From positions 2,191,803 to 2,255,802 of the forward strand of contig UYJD01000003.1 in the NCBI GenBank assembly GCA_900618795.1: a DNA stretch of 64,000 nucleotides, in the 5' to 3' direction. The notes below the pieces were generated by a model. That model was given only the letters and a program-made list of their open reading frames with translations, searched no databases and was not told where the DNA came from. The position numbers were made by a program, and so were the translations under genes. The DNA comes from Cyanodermella asteris. Taxonomy: Eukaryota; Ascomycota; Lecanoromycetes; Ostropales; Stictidaceae. Shown here piece after piece: positions 30,457 to 40,909 of this stretch (position 1 is the stretch's first letter; each line of letters opens with the position of its first letter).

Positions 30457-32809
30457 CTCGAAGGGCAGGTGGTTTGCTGGATGGGACGAAATTGAGAGTG
30501 ATAGAGATTGTTTGAGATTGACGGTGGTCTCAGACCTGCTGGGACCTCTGTGGAAAGTAGACTTGATGATTTGTGTGATTTTCGGATCTTTCAGAGATCC
30601 TTTCCGACTGTTCTGCTTTGATGGAACGGGAAGGCGAAGACAAACGCGCCTTAAGTACACATTCAGGCGCTGCCACAATGGACGAGGCCACTTGTCACCA
30701 GCGCATATTCCGCTGATAACAGTGCAAAGGTCATTCTCGGACTGCTTAAAACGACCTGTTTTGATTTCTGATACACATGAAGTCTCAGTATCGTGAAGGT
30801 TTCCATAATGCCGCGATGTCACATCAAAAATTCGAAGCAGATTGAGTAGGAGCACTTTTTGAGAGTATCTGAATCGTGTCAAAAATGACTGGCTTGTAAC
30901 ATGATCGCTGCATCAGGATCTGGGAGGCCCTGTTTCAGGCCGCGCTGGTGTGGCCGCAATTCAGTGTTCGGTTCCGGCCGTTAGACCATATGGCCGATGA
31001 GGCAAGGCCGGGCAACCCGAGCCGCAAGCACACGAAACAGACATCCATGATTATTGTGTACAGAAATTGGGGAAGCATTGCGTCAAAAGTCCGCTGTATC
31101 TGGTGAATGATCGTCCTGATAAGAAGTCTTGAAGCAACCCGCGGAGACGTGTCGTTTTCCCTCCAGAATGTCGGCTGGATCGAGGGCCTGGAAACTGTCT
31201 CTACAAATCAGCTCATCTTCAAACGCGCAGGTCGCCAGTTGAGCGATAGCGGGTCAAAGTGGTGTTTGTGTTATGCCTTCAGATCGCAGACTGCATTATT
31301 GAGTCTCACATGCAGGTGGACGTCCCCAGTCTTAAGTGCTCTCCACACCTTGTTGCATGTCCCCAAGATGACTCCGTACTGATGCGTGGGAGGCGTTGGA
31401 TCGTGGAAAGGCTGAAAGATCTTTGAACTTACTATGCAAGCAGGAACAACATGACGAGCGATTTTGCTGACACGCGGCTGGCCTTCACCCTTGGTCAAAT
31501 GACGTATCGTTCGGAGCGCTGACGTCCACATTCGTTGAGCGATGTGCAATGGTGTCAAAGTCGTATAGTTGATCGCATCTCAGGGGTTTCAGCGGTCATC
31601 TCTCCAGGCCACGAGCAACACGCTCTACTGTGCCCCGCCATATGCCGATGGAAAATCTAGGCAATCAAGCAAAGGTCTTGTTCTTGTGGAAGGCTTGGTA
31701 GCCAAGAAGATGCTAACGGCATATCTTGTTTCGTCTTTTCCTTGTGCGATGGCTAACAGTACGTCGATCTCAGGGTAGGAATTTGGCAACTCATCGTAGC
31801 GCCGTTGTCAGCTACCCGCGACCACATCCTGAGACATCGCAACCGGTATTTCGGATCCTGAATTGCCTCGAACGGTGAAGGCTTCGACATATGGGTCACT
31901 CGCGCGATGCGTCAGGGATATTTAGCCGCGCACTTCTTGTAGTGGCTTCACTAACCCCAAGCCCGGTCATGAATCCGTCGTGGAATGCGATTATGCACAC
32001 GGCTGAATCGGTTGAGTCGAAACAAACACGCGTGATTGGATGCAGGAAATGTTTTCGTTCGTGGTAGCTTCTTCAGGCTCGCATTAAGGCGAGTCAAAGG
32101 TCCACGCGATTTGTGTGCGCGGAATCAGGTTGAATCCTCAGAGCCTATCCAGCCTCGCAAGGCTCTCCTCAAATGGAGGGAGTCTATCATTATTTGATCA
32201 TGTTCTCGATATACCGAATGAAAAATATGTGGTAGGCACGCGAGCAAGCTTTGCAGAACGTACAGCTCCAGAAAATGCCTCTATTGCGGCGTACGTCTCA
32301 ATCGTTGACGACAGAAGCAACGTTGGATCATTTCCGTCTGTCCAAATGATGTGACGGTGGGCTTACGGAAGCGTAAAGCCCTGGAAGAGTCATAGCTCAT
32401 TGATCATGAACATGGAAATGTCGAAGAGATGTATGAGTTCGGACGAGAAAATGCAGATTGATTTCCGAAACGGGAATGCTTCGCGACGTTCGACACAGCC
32501 ACTCGACAGCCTCGCTGCACGTGAGACACTTGCTCCAAGCGATGAACGAATCGGTCAGCACCATGAACGATGAGCGGTCGGCCAAGGACTTTTAAACCGC
32601 AGGCAGCTACAAAAGGTGAAGTTTGGTGTAACAATGACTCGACACTGGAGAGGATATCTTGGAATATATAAACCGGGCTTCACTGGCTCTATGCCATTGC
32701 TTGTATCGACATCTCGCACAATATCTCATCAAGTTCTTTGGCGTTCAACCAGACCCTCCTCCAAGTCCTACATCTTCTCATTGCAGCACATCTTCAAAGC
32801 ATCGACAAC
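30457..32809. other. Gene-poor interval
   Basis: About 2.3 kb. The left end is the promoter side of the secreted-protein gene. The remainder has only short frames without recognisable domains and no repeats I can detect by eye. Confidence 0.45.
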
Positions 32810-33169
32810 ATGCCCAGCCTTCTCAAGACCGGCATCAAGTACGGCGCCGCCAAGCTTGTCTCAGACGGCATCTCCACGCACAGCCAAGCCAACACTCCCA
32901 ATGGCCAATACTCGTCCGGCCCAATGCAGAGCAATTATACACATGAATCATGGTGCAACGGCACGTGCGGCGACCGATGCCGTTCCCGCAGCTATCAACA
33001 GCAAGACGAGCACCCTCAACAGCAGCGTGTAGCTCGAGTGACGCGATCGCCCTCTCACTACGGCTATGTTCATCAGCCGGGCTGCCAAGGAGATTGCTCG
33101 TTGAGGTGCTGCGACAACGTCGCGCCGAAGCAATGGGAAGAGCATGCTTTGCCGGCATATCAGTATTGA
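32810..33169 (+). CDS. Small protein with two CX3CX3C motifs
   Basis: A 119-aa product from MPSLLKTGIKYGAAKLVSDG. The ATG at 32810 follows CAAC, and the N-terminal helix starts cleanly there; the in-frame ATG at 32738 adds 24 residues. Two cysteine knots of the same spacing occur: CNGTCGDRC and CQGDCSLRC, the second followed by another Cys. Between them the chain is Gln, Ser and Arg-rich. There is no signal peptide or known zinc-finger signature. The duplicated spacing suggests metal binding or disulfide pairing, but the function is unknown. The upstream sequence (32640-32800) contains a TATATAAA-type stretch near 32664, consistent with a promoter. Confidence 0.6.
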   Translation: MPSLLKTGIKYGAAKLVSDGISTHSQANTPNGQYSSGPMQSNYTHESWCNGTCGDRCRSRSYQQQDEHPQQQRVARVTRSPSHYGYVHQPGCQGDCSLRCCDNVAPKQWEEHALPAYQY

Positions 33170-33616
33170 GCAGATGGGACAATCATACGATGATGTGGCC
33201 AAAGTGGGTGGTGGGAGGAGACATGATGGGTTGCTGTATAATTAGACGATGGAAAAATAAGTTTTGATTTTCCAATCCAGAAAATACTCGAAGCAAAAGG
33301 GTCCTTGGTTCGAGATGCTTGCTGATGGCCATTTCATGAACGGACAATTTCGATGAGGGCACTGCGCACTTCTTCATCCAATCAAACTGTAATCAAGGTC
33401 CCTCATCTGACGTGAACAGAGTAAGAGTATTAAGCTTGACTGTGCTGTGATTCGGAACTCTGAAATGGCCCGGCGCAAGGTTTTGCCGCTCCAGCATCGA
33501 CCCAAGCTTCAAAACTCTCAAGCTCCCCGAGCTCCTCTACACCTAGCTTCGCGCTTGCTTGGCTCCTTGATCATATTGTGTTGCAGTACCTACAAGCCTG
33601 ACACAGCCCAGAGCAG
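33170..33616. other. Intergenic region
   Basis: 447 nt between the small cysteine-motif gene and the CHCH gene; no gene seen. Confidence 0.4.
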
Positions 33617-34633
33617 ATGGTCTGGCCTTTCTGGTCCTCCGGCCAAGATGGCGCCGACAAGTCCACTTCACCGCAGCAGCTAGATCCCCAGCTCCAAGAA
33701 TTCCTCAAACATCAGAATCCCGCACCCTACAAGACCGCCTCTCCCTCCCCTCCTCAATCTCAGCCTCCATCAACAGCATCTTCAAGTACCCCATCCAACA
33801 CCGACCTTGACTCCTCCGGCCGACCCGTTTACGCCCGCAGATCCGCCTACACCGACGGCCGCTACGACCACCTCTGGAAAACCTACCGCTCCCGCGAAGA
33901 AATCGAAGCCACGAACAAAACCGACGCCGAAAAGGCTTCAGACCTAATTGACACCTACAAGTCCCGCGACGCGAGCATCAAGGCCGCTGCCCTCGAAAAC
34001 TGCTCCTCCGAGCTCCTCGCGCAATGGGACTGCACAAACGGAGGCAGCTGGGCGCGCAAAGCGACCATGTGCCGGGAAGAGGGGCGGCAGATCGGTCGGT
34101 GTCTGACCATGCAGGGCCGGTTTTTGAGGGCCTTGGGATATCTGAGTGAGCCGGGACGGCCGCCGGAGATTGAGGAGGATATTCAGCTTCATGCGGATGA
34201 TCTCTACAGGCGGATGAGGACGCAGGAGACGGAGCAGGAGGAAGCGAGGAGGGAAGGAAGGCCGGAGCCTAGTTTTCCGAGTTTGGTTCAGGAGGCGGTG
34301 GCGAGGGGCGCGGGCGGGAGGAAACAGCCTTTGCCTGGGCAGGTGTTCTTCCCTAGGGATGCGCCGGACTCGCCGGATGATCCGGCGGTGCCGGCGGAGG
34401 CGGAAGGTCTACAGCCGCGGGTGATTAAAGATATCAAGGACAAGTTGAGGCCGCTGACTCCGATGGAGAGGGCGATGGAGCGGGCGGCTATTGCAAACGA
34501 CATTCAACGCGCAACAACTACGGCGCAGACCTACGATTACTTGAGCGCGAAGACTACGCGGGAGCGACAAGAGAGACGAGATGCTGGCACGGCGACTCTG
34601 GGAGACAGGTTCGCAGGATTGTTTGGGCGATAG
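33617..34633 (+). CDS. Emi1/DUF3128-like twin CX9C (CHCH) protein
   Basis: A single exon of 338 aa. Residues 1-65 are Pro/Ser-rich. A conserved core runs from about 70 to 175: TYRSREEIEA, then C129-X9-C139 and C152-X9-C162, the twin CX9C signature of CHCH proteins. Spacing and the preceding region resemble DUF3128 proteins such as yeast Emi1 and human C22orf39 (family recall, not searched). Twin CX9C proteins often fold by Mia40 oxidation in the mitochondrial intermembrane space. The C-terminal half (about 190-338) is charged, with a conserved-looking DIKDKLRPLTPMERAMERAA helix, and is longer than in yeast Emi1. The localisation is inference. Confidence 0.7.
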   Translation: MVWPFWSSGQDGADKSTSPQQLDPQLQEFLKHQNPAPYKTASPSPPQSQPPSTASSSTPSNTDLDSSGRPVYARRSAYTDGRYDHLWKTYRSREEIEATNKTDAEKASDLIDTYKSRDASIKAAALENCSSELLAQWDCTNGGSWARKATMCREEGRQIGRCLTMQGRFLRALGYLSEPGRPPEIEEDIQLHADDLYRRMRTQETEQEEARREGRPEPSFPSLVQEAVARGAGGRKQPLPGQVFFPRDAPDSPDDPAVPAEAEGLQPRVIKDIKDKLRPLTPMERAMERAAIANDIQRATTTAQTYDYLSAKTTRERQERRDAGTATLGDRFAGLFGR

Positions 34634-34904
34634 ACATTGTACGATAAAAGGAGCAGGACGCAAAATTGTCGTCTGGGTGGCCATTGTTCATCTCTCCGTT
34701 TCACGAAAAGCAGCTGTACGATAGGGCACTGTACATCACATCGTCCGCTGGCGGAATTGATTCGCCATGACCAAGACCTGTATTCTTTACCAATTACATA
34801 TTATGCCCCAGACGTCGAATCGGCTGGCTATGGCTCTGCCAGAGTATCACGCCCCTTCGCGCCGCGCTGAACGTTCAGATGAGAAGACTGCCGTCCGAGC
34901 ACAA

Positions 34905-36890
34905 TTATTGCCCGGGCGGTCTTGGAAATATAGGCATGCTTTGGAATGCATTGACATCCATCCCTCCTATCGTCCCCTGATTCGTGTTCTGCCACGCTTG
35001 CCCAGTCTGCTGATTGATGAATTGACTTTGTCGGAACGGATTTGTGCTGCCCGTCGGCTGTGCTGTGAGTGGCGACAAGCTCTGCCCAGGTGAAGCCGTT
35101 CTTGCAAACGGGTTTGTGCCAGTTTTTGCAGGCTGCAACGGCTGTGCAGATGGTTGTGATTGGAACGGCGAGCCGGACTGTTGCTGGTTCGCGAAGAAGC
35201 TAGTCTGCTGCTGCTGCTGTTGAGGCTGGCCGAAGGGCGACGACGATTCCTGGATCGCAGGCAAACCTTGATTGAGATTGCGGGCAAAGGGGTTCGAGGG
35301 ACCGGATGTGTTTTGTGGGGCGAATGGGGAAGCTCCGTTGGCTGGAGGAAGCATTGATTGACGAAACGGGTTTGTCGAAGTCTGCTGCGGCTGCAGTGGT
35401 TGCAGCCCGTTTGTGGATATTTGTTGGTTTTGACCAAATGGCGAGCCTTGCTGCTGGGGGACTTGTGCCTGTCCGAAAAATGCTTGACCAGTCTGCTGTG
35501 GGCTTTGTGCGCTGGGGAACGCCTGCTGCTGCTGCTGCTGCTGCTGCTGTGGGAAGCTGTTCCCAAAGCCCGGATTGCCTGTCTGCATGGATTGTAATTG
35601 ATTTGAGGGCTGTCCGAAGATATCTCGTCCGGGCCCTAATTGTTGCTGTTGCTGTAGCTGTGCTTGCTGTTGCTGGTTCGGTTGAAACTGTTGCTGTCCC
35701 ATGCCGAAGTTTTGCTGGGGCTGGCCCTGCGGCTGACCTTGCGGAGCAAACGGGTTGAAGTCATTGCCCGTGCTTGCTTGTGGGTTCTGCTGTTGTACCA
35801 TTGCTGCGAATGGATTTGTGTTGGAACCTTGCGCTTGCTGTGCAAACCCTGTTTGGAACGGTTGTTGCTGAGGCGCGAACATCTGGCCCTGCGGAGAGGC
35901 CATGGAATGCTGATTCGACTCTAATGAGCCAAAGAAGTCGATGAGGTCAGGTGCAGGGCCCTTTGGCTGTTGATGTTGTGTCTGAGCTGCTGACGTGCTC
36001 TTTCCACCGTTCGCGTTCGAACTCCTGTCGATCTGCTCCACCGGCTTGCCTGTTCGTTTGGCTTCTTGCTGTGCCAGATATTGCCTGCGGTTGATCTCGA
36101 AATCCGGGTCGTTGAGATAATCCGCCAGACTTTGGGTCAAGCCTGTCGGGGCATGTTTCAATTTGGGGATCTCCAGCCTCGTCGCTCCCTCGTACATCCT
36201 GGCGGTCTGCAGATATTCGACAACGTCGTTCGTCTGCTTGGCGAACGTCTTGTAGATCTCCAGTGCCTTCTCCGCATCGACCTTGGACATCTCAAAATAA
36301 TGCTCCAGTACGTTGATGGTACCCTCGTTCATGACGGCATACAGCTTCAACAAGTCCATCGTCAGCAACCGAAAAGCCGTCAAGGTGATCTCATTTTCAG
36401 GATCGCTCAGCAAATCACACCGTAGGAGCTCCTTCATCTGCCGTTGCACATATTCTGTCTCTCTCAAAAGTCCCTTGTCCACTGTCAGCCTCTTCAGCCG
36501 CCCCTGCCCCTCTCTTACCCAATCGACCTTTGTGTCCCGATACGCCTTTGCCCGCTGGATGATATACCCGTAATAATGCCGAATGTTCCTCCCCTGATCC
36601 TGCGCATCGTTGAAGTTGCTGATAGCTAATTTCGTCGGGTGGTCGGCAATATATCTTAGCGTGACATTGGGCTCTCCTTCTCGTATCATCAGATGGACAA
36701 TGATCAGACCTTTGAAGACAATTGTCCACGTTGAATCGCGCAGTCGATTGGTCATGGTGCGGAAGATCTCTGCGACGCCCGCATCCCCCGCGTACGTCGC
36801 TTGTAGGATGTGCTCGACATATTTCGACTTGGGCGGTGCAAGCTTGATTTTGGTCCCTCCCTTTACCGATTTCTCAAATGACTCGGGCAT
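34905..36890 (-). CDS. AP180/CALM-type clathrin adaptor (ANTH domain)
   Basis: A single exon of 661 aa. An ANTH domain fills residues about 5-280, starting SFEKSVKGGTKIKLAPPKSKY, with the KxxH-like lipid-binding region and the helical solenoid LLTMDLLKLYAVMNEG. DLIDFF after residue 300 resembles a clathrin-type acidic-hydrophobic motif. The C-terminal half is Gln/Pro-rich and has six NPF motifs, which bind EH-domain proteins such as Ede1 and Pan1. Yap1801/1802 and AP180 proteins bind PI(4,5)P2 and clathrin and recruit synaptobrevin-type SNAREs at endocytic sites (established). A pure nine-unit CAG tract encodes a polyGln run. Intronless despite its length. Confidence 0.93.
   Translation of the reverse strand: MPESFEKSVKGGTKIKLAPPKSKYVEHILQATYAGDAGVAEIFRTMTNRLRDSTWTIVFKGLIIVHLMIREGEPNVTLRYIADHPTKLAISNFNDAQDQGRNIRHYYGYIIQRAKAYRDTKVDWVREGQGRLKRLTVDKGLLRETEYVQRQMKELLRCDLLSDPENEITLTAFRLLTMDLLKLYAVMNEGTINVLEHYFEMSKVDAEKALEIYKTFAKQTNDVVEYLQTARMYEGATRLEIPKLKHAPTGLTQSLADYLNDPDFEINRRQYLAQQEAKRTGKPVEQIDRSSNANGGKSTSAAQTQHQQPKGPAPDLIDFFGSLESNQHSMASPQGQMFAPQQQPFQTGFAQQAQGSNTNPFAAMVQQQNPQASTGNDFNPFAPQGQPQGQPQQNFGMGQQQFQPNQQQQAQLQQQQQLGPGRDIFGQPSNQLQSMQTGNPGFGNSFPQQQQQQQQQAFPSAQSPQQTGQAFFGQAQVPQQQGSPFGQNQQISTNGLQPLQPQQTSTNPFRQSMLPPANGASPFAPQNTSGPSNPFARNLNQGLPAIQESSSPFGQPQQQQQQTSFFANQQQSGSPFQSQPSAQPLQPAKTGTNPFARTASPGQSLSPLTAQPTGSTNPFRQSQFINQQTGQAWQNTNQGTIGGMDVNAFQSMPIFPRPPGQ
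35523..35549 (-). repeat. (CAG)9 tract inside the AP180-type gene
   Basis: Nine uninterrupted CTG units on the plus strand, CAG on the coding strand, encode nine glutamines in the disordered tail. Shorter CAG/CAA tracts flank it (about 35206-35220 and 35640-35700). Confidence 0.9.
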
Positions 36891-37575
36891 CTTCGCAAGC
36901 GCCGTCGAGGAGTCGATGTGATGTGCACGATATTATGAGAGGCGCGGTCGCATACGTCGGGTGATCAAGCCGAATCGTCAAGGAATACAGCCTGTGATCA
37001 AAATCGCATGGTGCCCGATGCCGAGACGGGGTCGAGCTAGGTTACGGGCGTCGGCGCGGTGACAGGATGTCGATGGGAGGGTATCGCAGTGTATGGTGGA
37101 AGACGAGCAGTAAAGATGCAAGCAATACGAAGTGCCGTCGCGGAGCAAGGGAGCCGTAGGATGCCAGGGAGCGAATGGGCCGGTGGATTGGAAGTTGGGT
37201 TGGTCAAAGGTGCGTAACAAGTTGTTCGGCGGACGCTTGACCGAAATTGACGATGACGAACAGCGGCAGATCAAAGCATCGCTGACGCGACCTGAGCACC
37301 AATGCACGCGCATCTTCACAAATCATTTACCCACTTCAGCTGACGCACGCTCTTCCATCAGGCTCTGCCGACGTGTCGGCAATTTGAGTCGTTGAATCTT
37401 TTCTGTATATGACCGAGCGCTTTGAGCAGACTTCGCCAGCACGTCCTGGTCGAGCAAGGCCCTGTCCATGACTTGGAAGGAACAAGTTGCTTGATCCTGA
37501 TATAGTTTGTATTTCTAGTCTCCGTTTACTACAACTGCCCTGTACGTCTTTCCAATCTAGCTCTATATTGCTCTA
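36891..37575. other. Intergenic region
   Basis: 685 nt upstream of the AP180-type gene and downstream of the hydrolase gene; short domainless frames only. Confidence 0.45.
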
Positions 37576-38723
37576 TCAGCGCAGCTTCCAGAAGTCGCTC
37601 AAGATCTCGACAATCTTCTCACTCTCCGGGTACAGGAACCCATGACCTCCATCTATAAAGGTGAACTCCAGGTGCTCTGGGGGTACAAATCGCAAAATGT
37701 CCTCTCTTGTCTCCTCTGGTATGACAACATTGTCATCACGCCCGAATAAGCACAGAATGCGAGATCCGAACAGGTGGCCATTGGCGTTATTCTTGTCCGA
37801 CAAGATCTTGCCCAGCCGCTCCCACATCGGGTAGTGAAACCGTATAGCCCCATGCTTTACGGTGTTCATGAACGCATGGAGCGCTCCTTTATGGTAGTCC
37901 CACTGCCACTGCACCAGTCCAGCCATTGACAGCTCAGCAGGCTCCCAGTCATTTCCAGGTATCGCTGGCTCTGGTTTGGAAGAGTCGGAGAACGGCGTGC
38001 TAGTGGTGTATTTGAGAGCATTGGGGTTGTCCAGCTCTACTTCCCACAGCCGTCCGGTCAGCGCACGCATGTACTCTGAGTTTGGCGCCTCTTCGGGATG
38101 CTGCAGGTAGTGGTCAGCGTACTCTCCGGGCATCTGTCTGAGAAGCCCGGCGGGTGCAAGCAAGACCACAGAATTGAGATATTGGGGAAATGTGGCTGCA
38201 AAGTCCACTGCAATCCCTCCTCCCAGGGAGAAGCCGACAATCGCGAAGCCGTCTCCTGTTGTCCAAGGTAAAGAAGACGAAGCCACAGCGCATAGAACTT
38301 CCGAAGTATACAGTCTGACATCGTAGACAACGTTTAGCGGCGAATCCGAGTAGCCCCGACCCCACAGATCTGGATCAATCAGCAAATATTGCATGCAAAC
38401 ATGGTTCGTCGTTTACCAAGTGTCATGACCCGACAGCCCCTTTTCGTAAGCCCATGAGCCACTTTCGACCAAATCGGCGAAGGCGTCGAGTCTCCATGAA
38501 GAAACAGCACCTTCCGCCCGTCTTTGGGCCCCCACTCATTCACGCGTATTGTTCCGTAGGGCGTTGAGACGTCTCGCTGGCCGGGCATGACATTTGGCGG
38601 ATATGAAAGTTTGCTGGCATCGTTCTTGGAGATGTAAGGCAACAATGATTCCCTTGGAGATGCAATTGCTTGGTGGGGATCCCTTCCAGTTTCAGGTGGA
38701 CCTGCGGTAGGCTTTGTGTCCAT
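37576..38723 (-). CDS. Alpha/beta hydrolase
   Basis: Two exons, 38417-38723 and 37576-38369, with a 47-nt intron, give 366 aa. The join restores VMTL-DLWGRGYSDSP, the standard strand after the oxyanion loop LFLHGDSTPSPIW. The nucleophile elbow is GFSLGGG with Ser150; the acid is probably Asp314 in GRDDNVV; the His is His345 in GGHGF. The triad is therefore complete. No signal peptide or membrane segment is seen. Such proteins include esterases, epoxide hydrolases and C-C hydrolases; the GRGYSDSP strand is compatible with several. The substrate is unknown. A second, decayed hydrolase lies about 1 kb away on the other strand but belongs to a different subgroup. Confidence 0.8.
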
Positions 38724-39740
38724 GTTGATCGATGTGTTGCGAACGAACGTCTTCCAAGTACAAAAGCAGTGGCAAGAGACTGTAGATTATGTGTATGGAT
38801 AATGAGATGGCGCCGATGTCAGCGCTACGTTGGCCCTCGCTTCGGTGGGGATCAAAGTCGTGAGCTTGTTTTACCTCCACAGCCAGCTGAATGGAGGTGA
38901 TTGACGGAAGCAAAAAGTTCTTGTAAATTGTTTCGCAGGCCCGATTTTGGCGATTATCTAAGTATCATGAGGCTGTTTTCATGTGTACCGAGAAAGTTGT
39001 CTTCCAATGTTTAGATTTCGGAATTTTGAGAGTGGCTACACAACGGGCATCTCAAACCCAATTTTGGGAAACAGACTAGATCTACGTTATCAAGCGTCCT
39101 GCGAGTTCAGAGTCATATCAGCAGTGCTGTCTCACTATCCTGACATGACACTGCCATACAAGGACTTGGAGATTCGATAGAAATCATATGTGAAGATGGA
39201 TGAATCATCGAACGAGGCTGCAAGAAGGAAGTTGAGTCTCAGAGCCGCTCAGCCGTAGCACGATAACCCTCATCACCATGTCTGAAGCAGCTGATGTGCG
39301 AAGGACCTGAGACGTTCCGCGAAGCCTATGAGGACGCACTCGTAATTGTTCCAATATTCTATCTAGACCAACAACTTTGTTCCCCGGGAAACTTTTGAGA
39401 CACTGAAATACGAGCTATGGATTGCGAAGCTGGAGCAATGACTCCTGGTTTGTCTCCCATCGTGATGCTTGAATGTGCACGAAGCAGGCGAAGGCGATCT
39501 GCTTATTCGTTCACCGGCCATGAACATACATAAGACGGGTTGCTGGTCTGTCAAGCAAGCTCGACTCTTGTTCGATTGATCTGCATCACGTACCAGCAGC
39601 GAGAAGGATATATCTGATTGTTGTTGATTCAATATTCTTGTAAGCACCCCTGCAATGCTTGTTCTTTGAGTTGTTGACGATCTTGCTGGAGGGCGATTCC
39701 TGTCGCGCTTTATATCTGTCTCATCTCAACAAGAGCGACC
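38724..39740. other. Intergenic region
   Basis: About 1 kb between two divergently oriented hydrolase loci. No gene is supported. Confidence 0.4.
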
Positions 39741-40766
39741 ATGGCCTCATCTAGAGCATGGCCGCCGCCGTTGGCTCGAGAAAGGCACGAGTGCCGCTAC
39801 CGAATTGATAACGATACATCCGCAAACTTGGCCATGCTGAATACGGAACGCCTAAAGGCCGCGCAGTGTTCTATCTGCACGGTACGATGGATTCGCGGAT
39901 CGAGACGACATCATGGAACCAAGTTGCGGCAGAGATAGACCGCCCCTTCATTGCAGCTGACAGACCTTGTATCGGATACAGTTCGCCGCATCCGAATAGG
40001 ACAATTCTCGACCACGCTCGGGACATCGAGCAACTCGCAATCAGCCTCGGGCTGTCCAAATTCCTGGTAATGGTAGGAATTGTGCTTGTTACTTATGCGT
40101 GCAATGCCTTTGGCTGACGCCCTGTCCACAGGGTTTTTCGGGAGGCGGTCCGCACGCGCTTGCATGCGCGGCCACAAATCCAGCAGAGAAGCTCAAAGGT
40201 GCCACCATCGCTGTTGCTTTGGGAATCACCGATCTCAGCAGGAAGGGCATGAACTTCATGCACAGATTTGGGTTCAGAGTCGGATTCCAATACGCTCCAA
40301 GCTTACCACGTGCCTTTTTCAGACGCCAACCTCAGACCCAGCTCAACTTGGACGAAGAAAGCCGGCTGAAGCTCATCTATCGTGCCGCAGCGCGGGGGAA
40401 ACCACATGAGAAAGATGCCGTGCTTGACTTTGTGAACGGCAGCGAAATGTTGACTGATGAGCTGAGACTGTTCATGGAATTCTCGGAACAAGCATTTGCA
40501 CGAGGGTTCGATGGGCTGATACAAGATTGCACTTTGCTGTGCGGCGATTATGGTTTCACCCTGGAGGACATTCACCCTGATCTGCCGTTCCGGCTGTGGT
40601 ATAGCAAGTCAGATTCTGCGATCCAGGCAATACAGGGCGAGCAGATGGCCTGCCGTTGGGTGACCGAGCACGCTTGCATGTGCAAGACGAGATGGACATG
40701 AGCATGGCCGTGAAGAATAGACGGCAAATATTGGCCGAGCTGTTGGAGGGCTGGCGAAGACCATGA
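39741..40766 (+). pseudogene. Decayed alpha/beta hydrolase
   Basis: Core exons read RKLGHAEYGTPKGRAVFYLHG... up to GLSKFLVM (ending 40072), a 59-nt intron (40073-40131), then GFSGGGPHALACAATNP onward, with nucleophile Ser in GFSGGG. This is the fungal alpha/beta hydrolase type that begins with a GRxLxYAEYG motif. Two disruptions are visible. At the N-terminus, the frame carrying AEYG meets TGA TAA at 39806-39811, and the only alternative, TELITI, is in another frame. At the C-terminus, the frame runs off into CMCKTRWT-stop, whereas the expected LHVQDE...MAVKNRRQILAELLEGW lies one frame away (break near 40653-40660). The usual His before MSM is Asp. Coordinates span all pieces; the start is uncertain. 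Confidence 0.6.
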
Positions 40767-40909
40767 TCAAAGACCACAATCCTTGGGTCTTAGCCATGGC
40801 TGACCCATGAAAGGTGTGGCCTGTGTACTGGATGGTGAGTCTTGCACGATATCCAGGTTTTTGCCGGACTTGTATTTGTACAAGACCGAAATCGAGGTCG
40901 CCACTCTCC

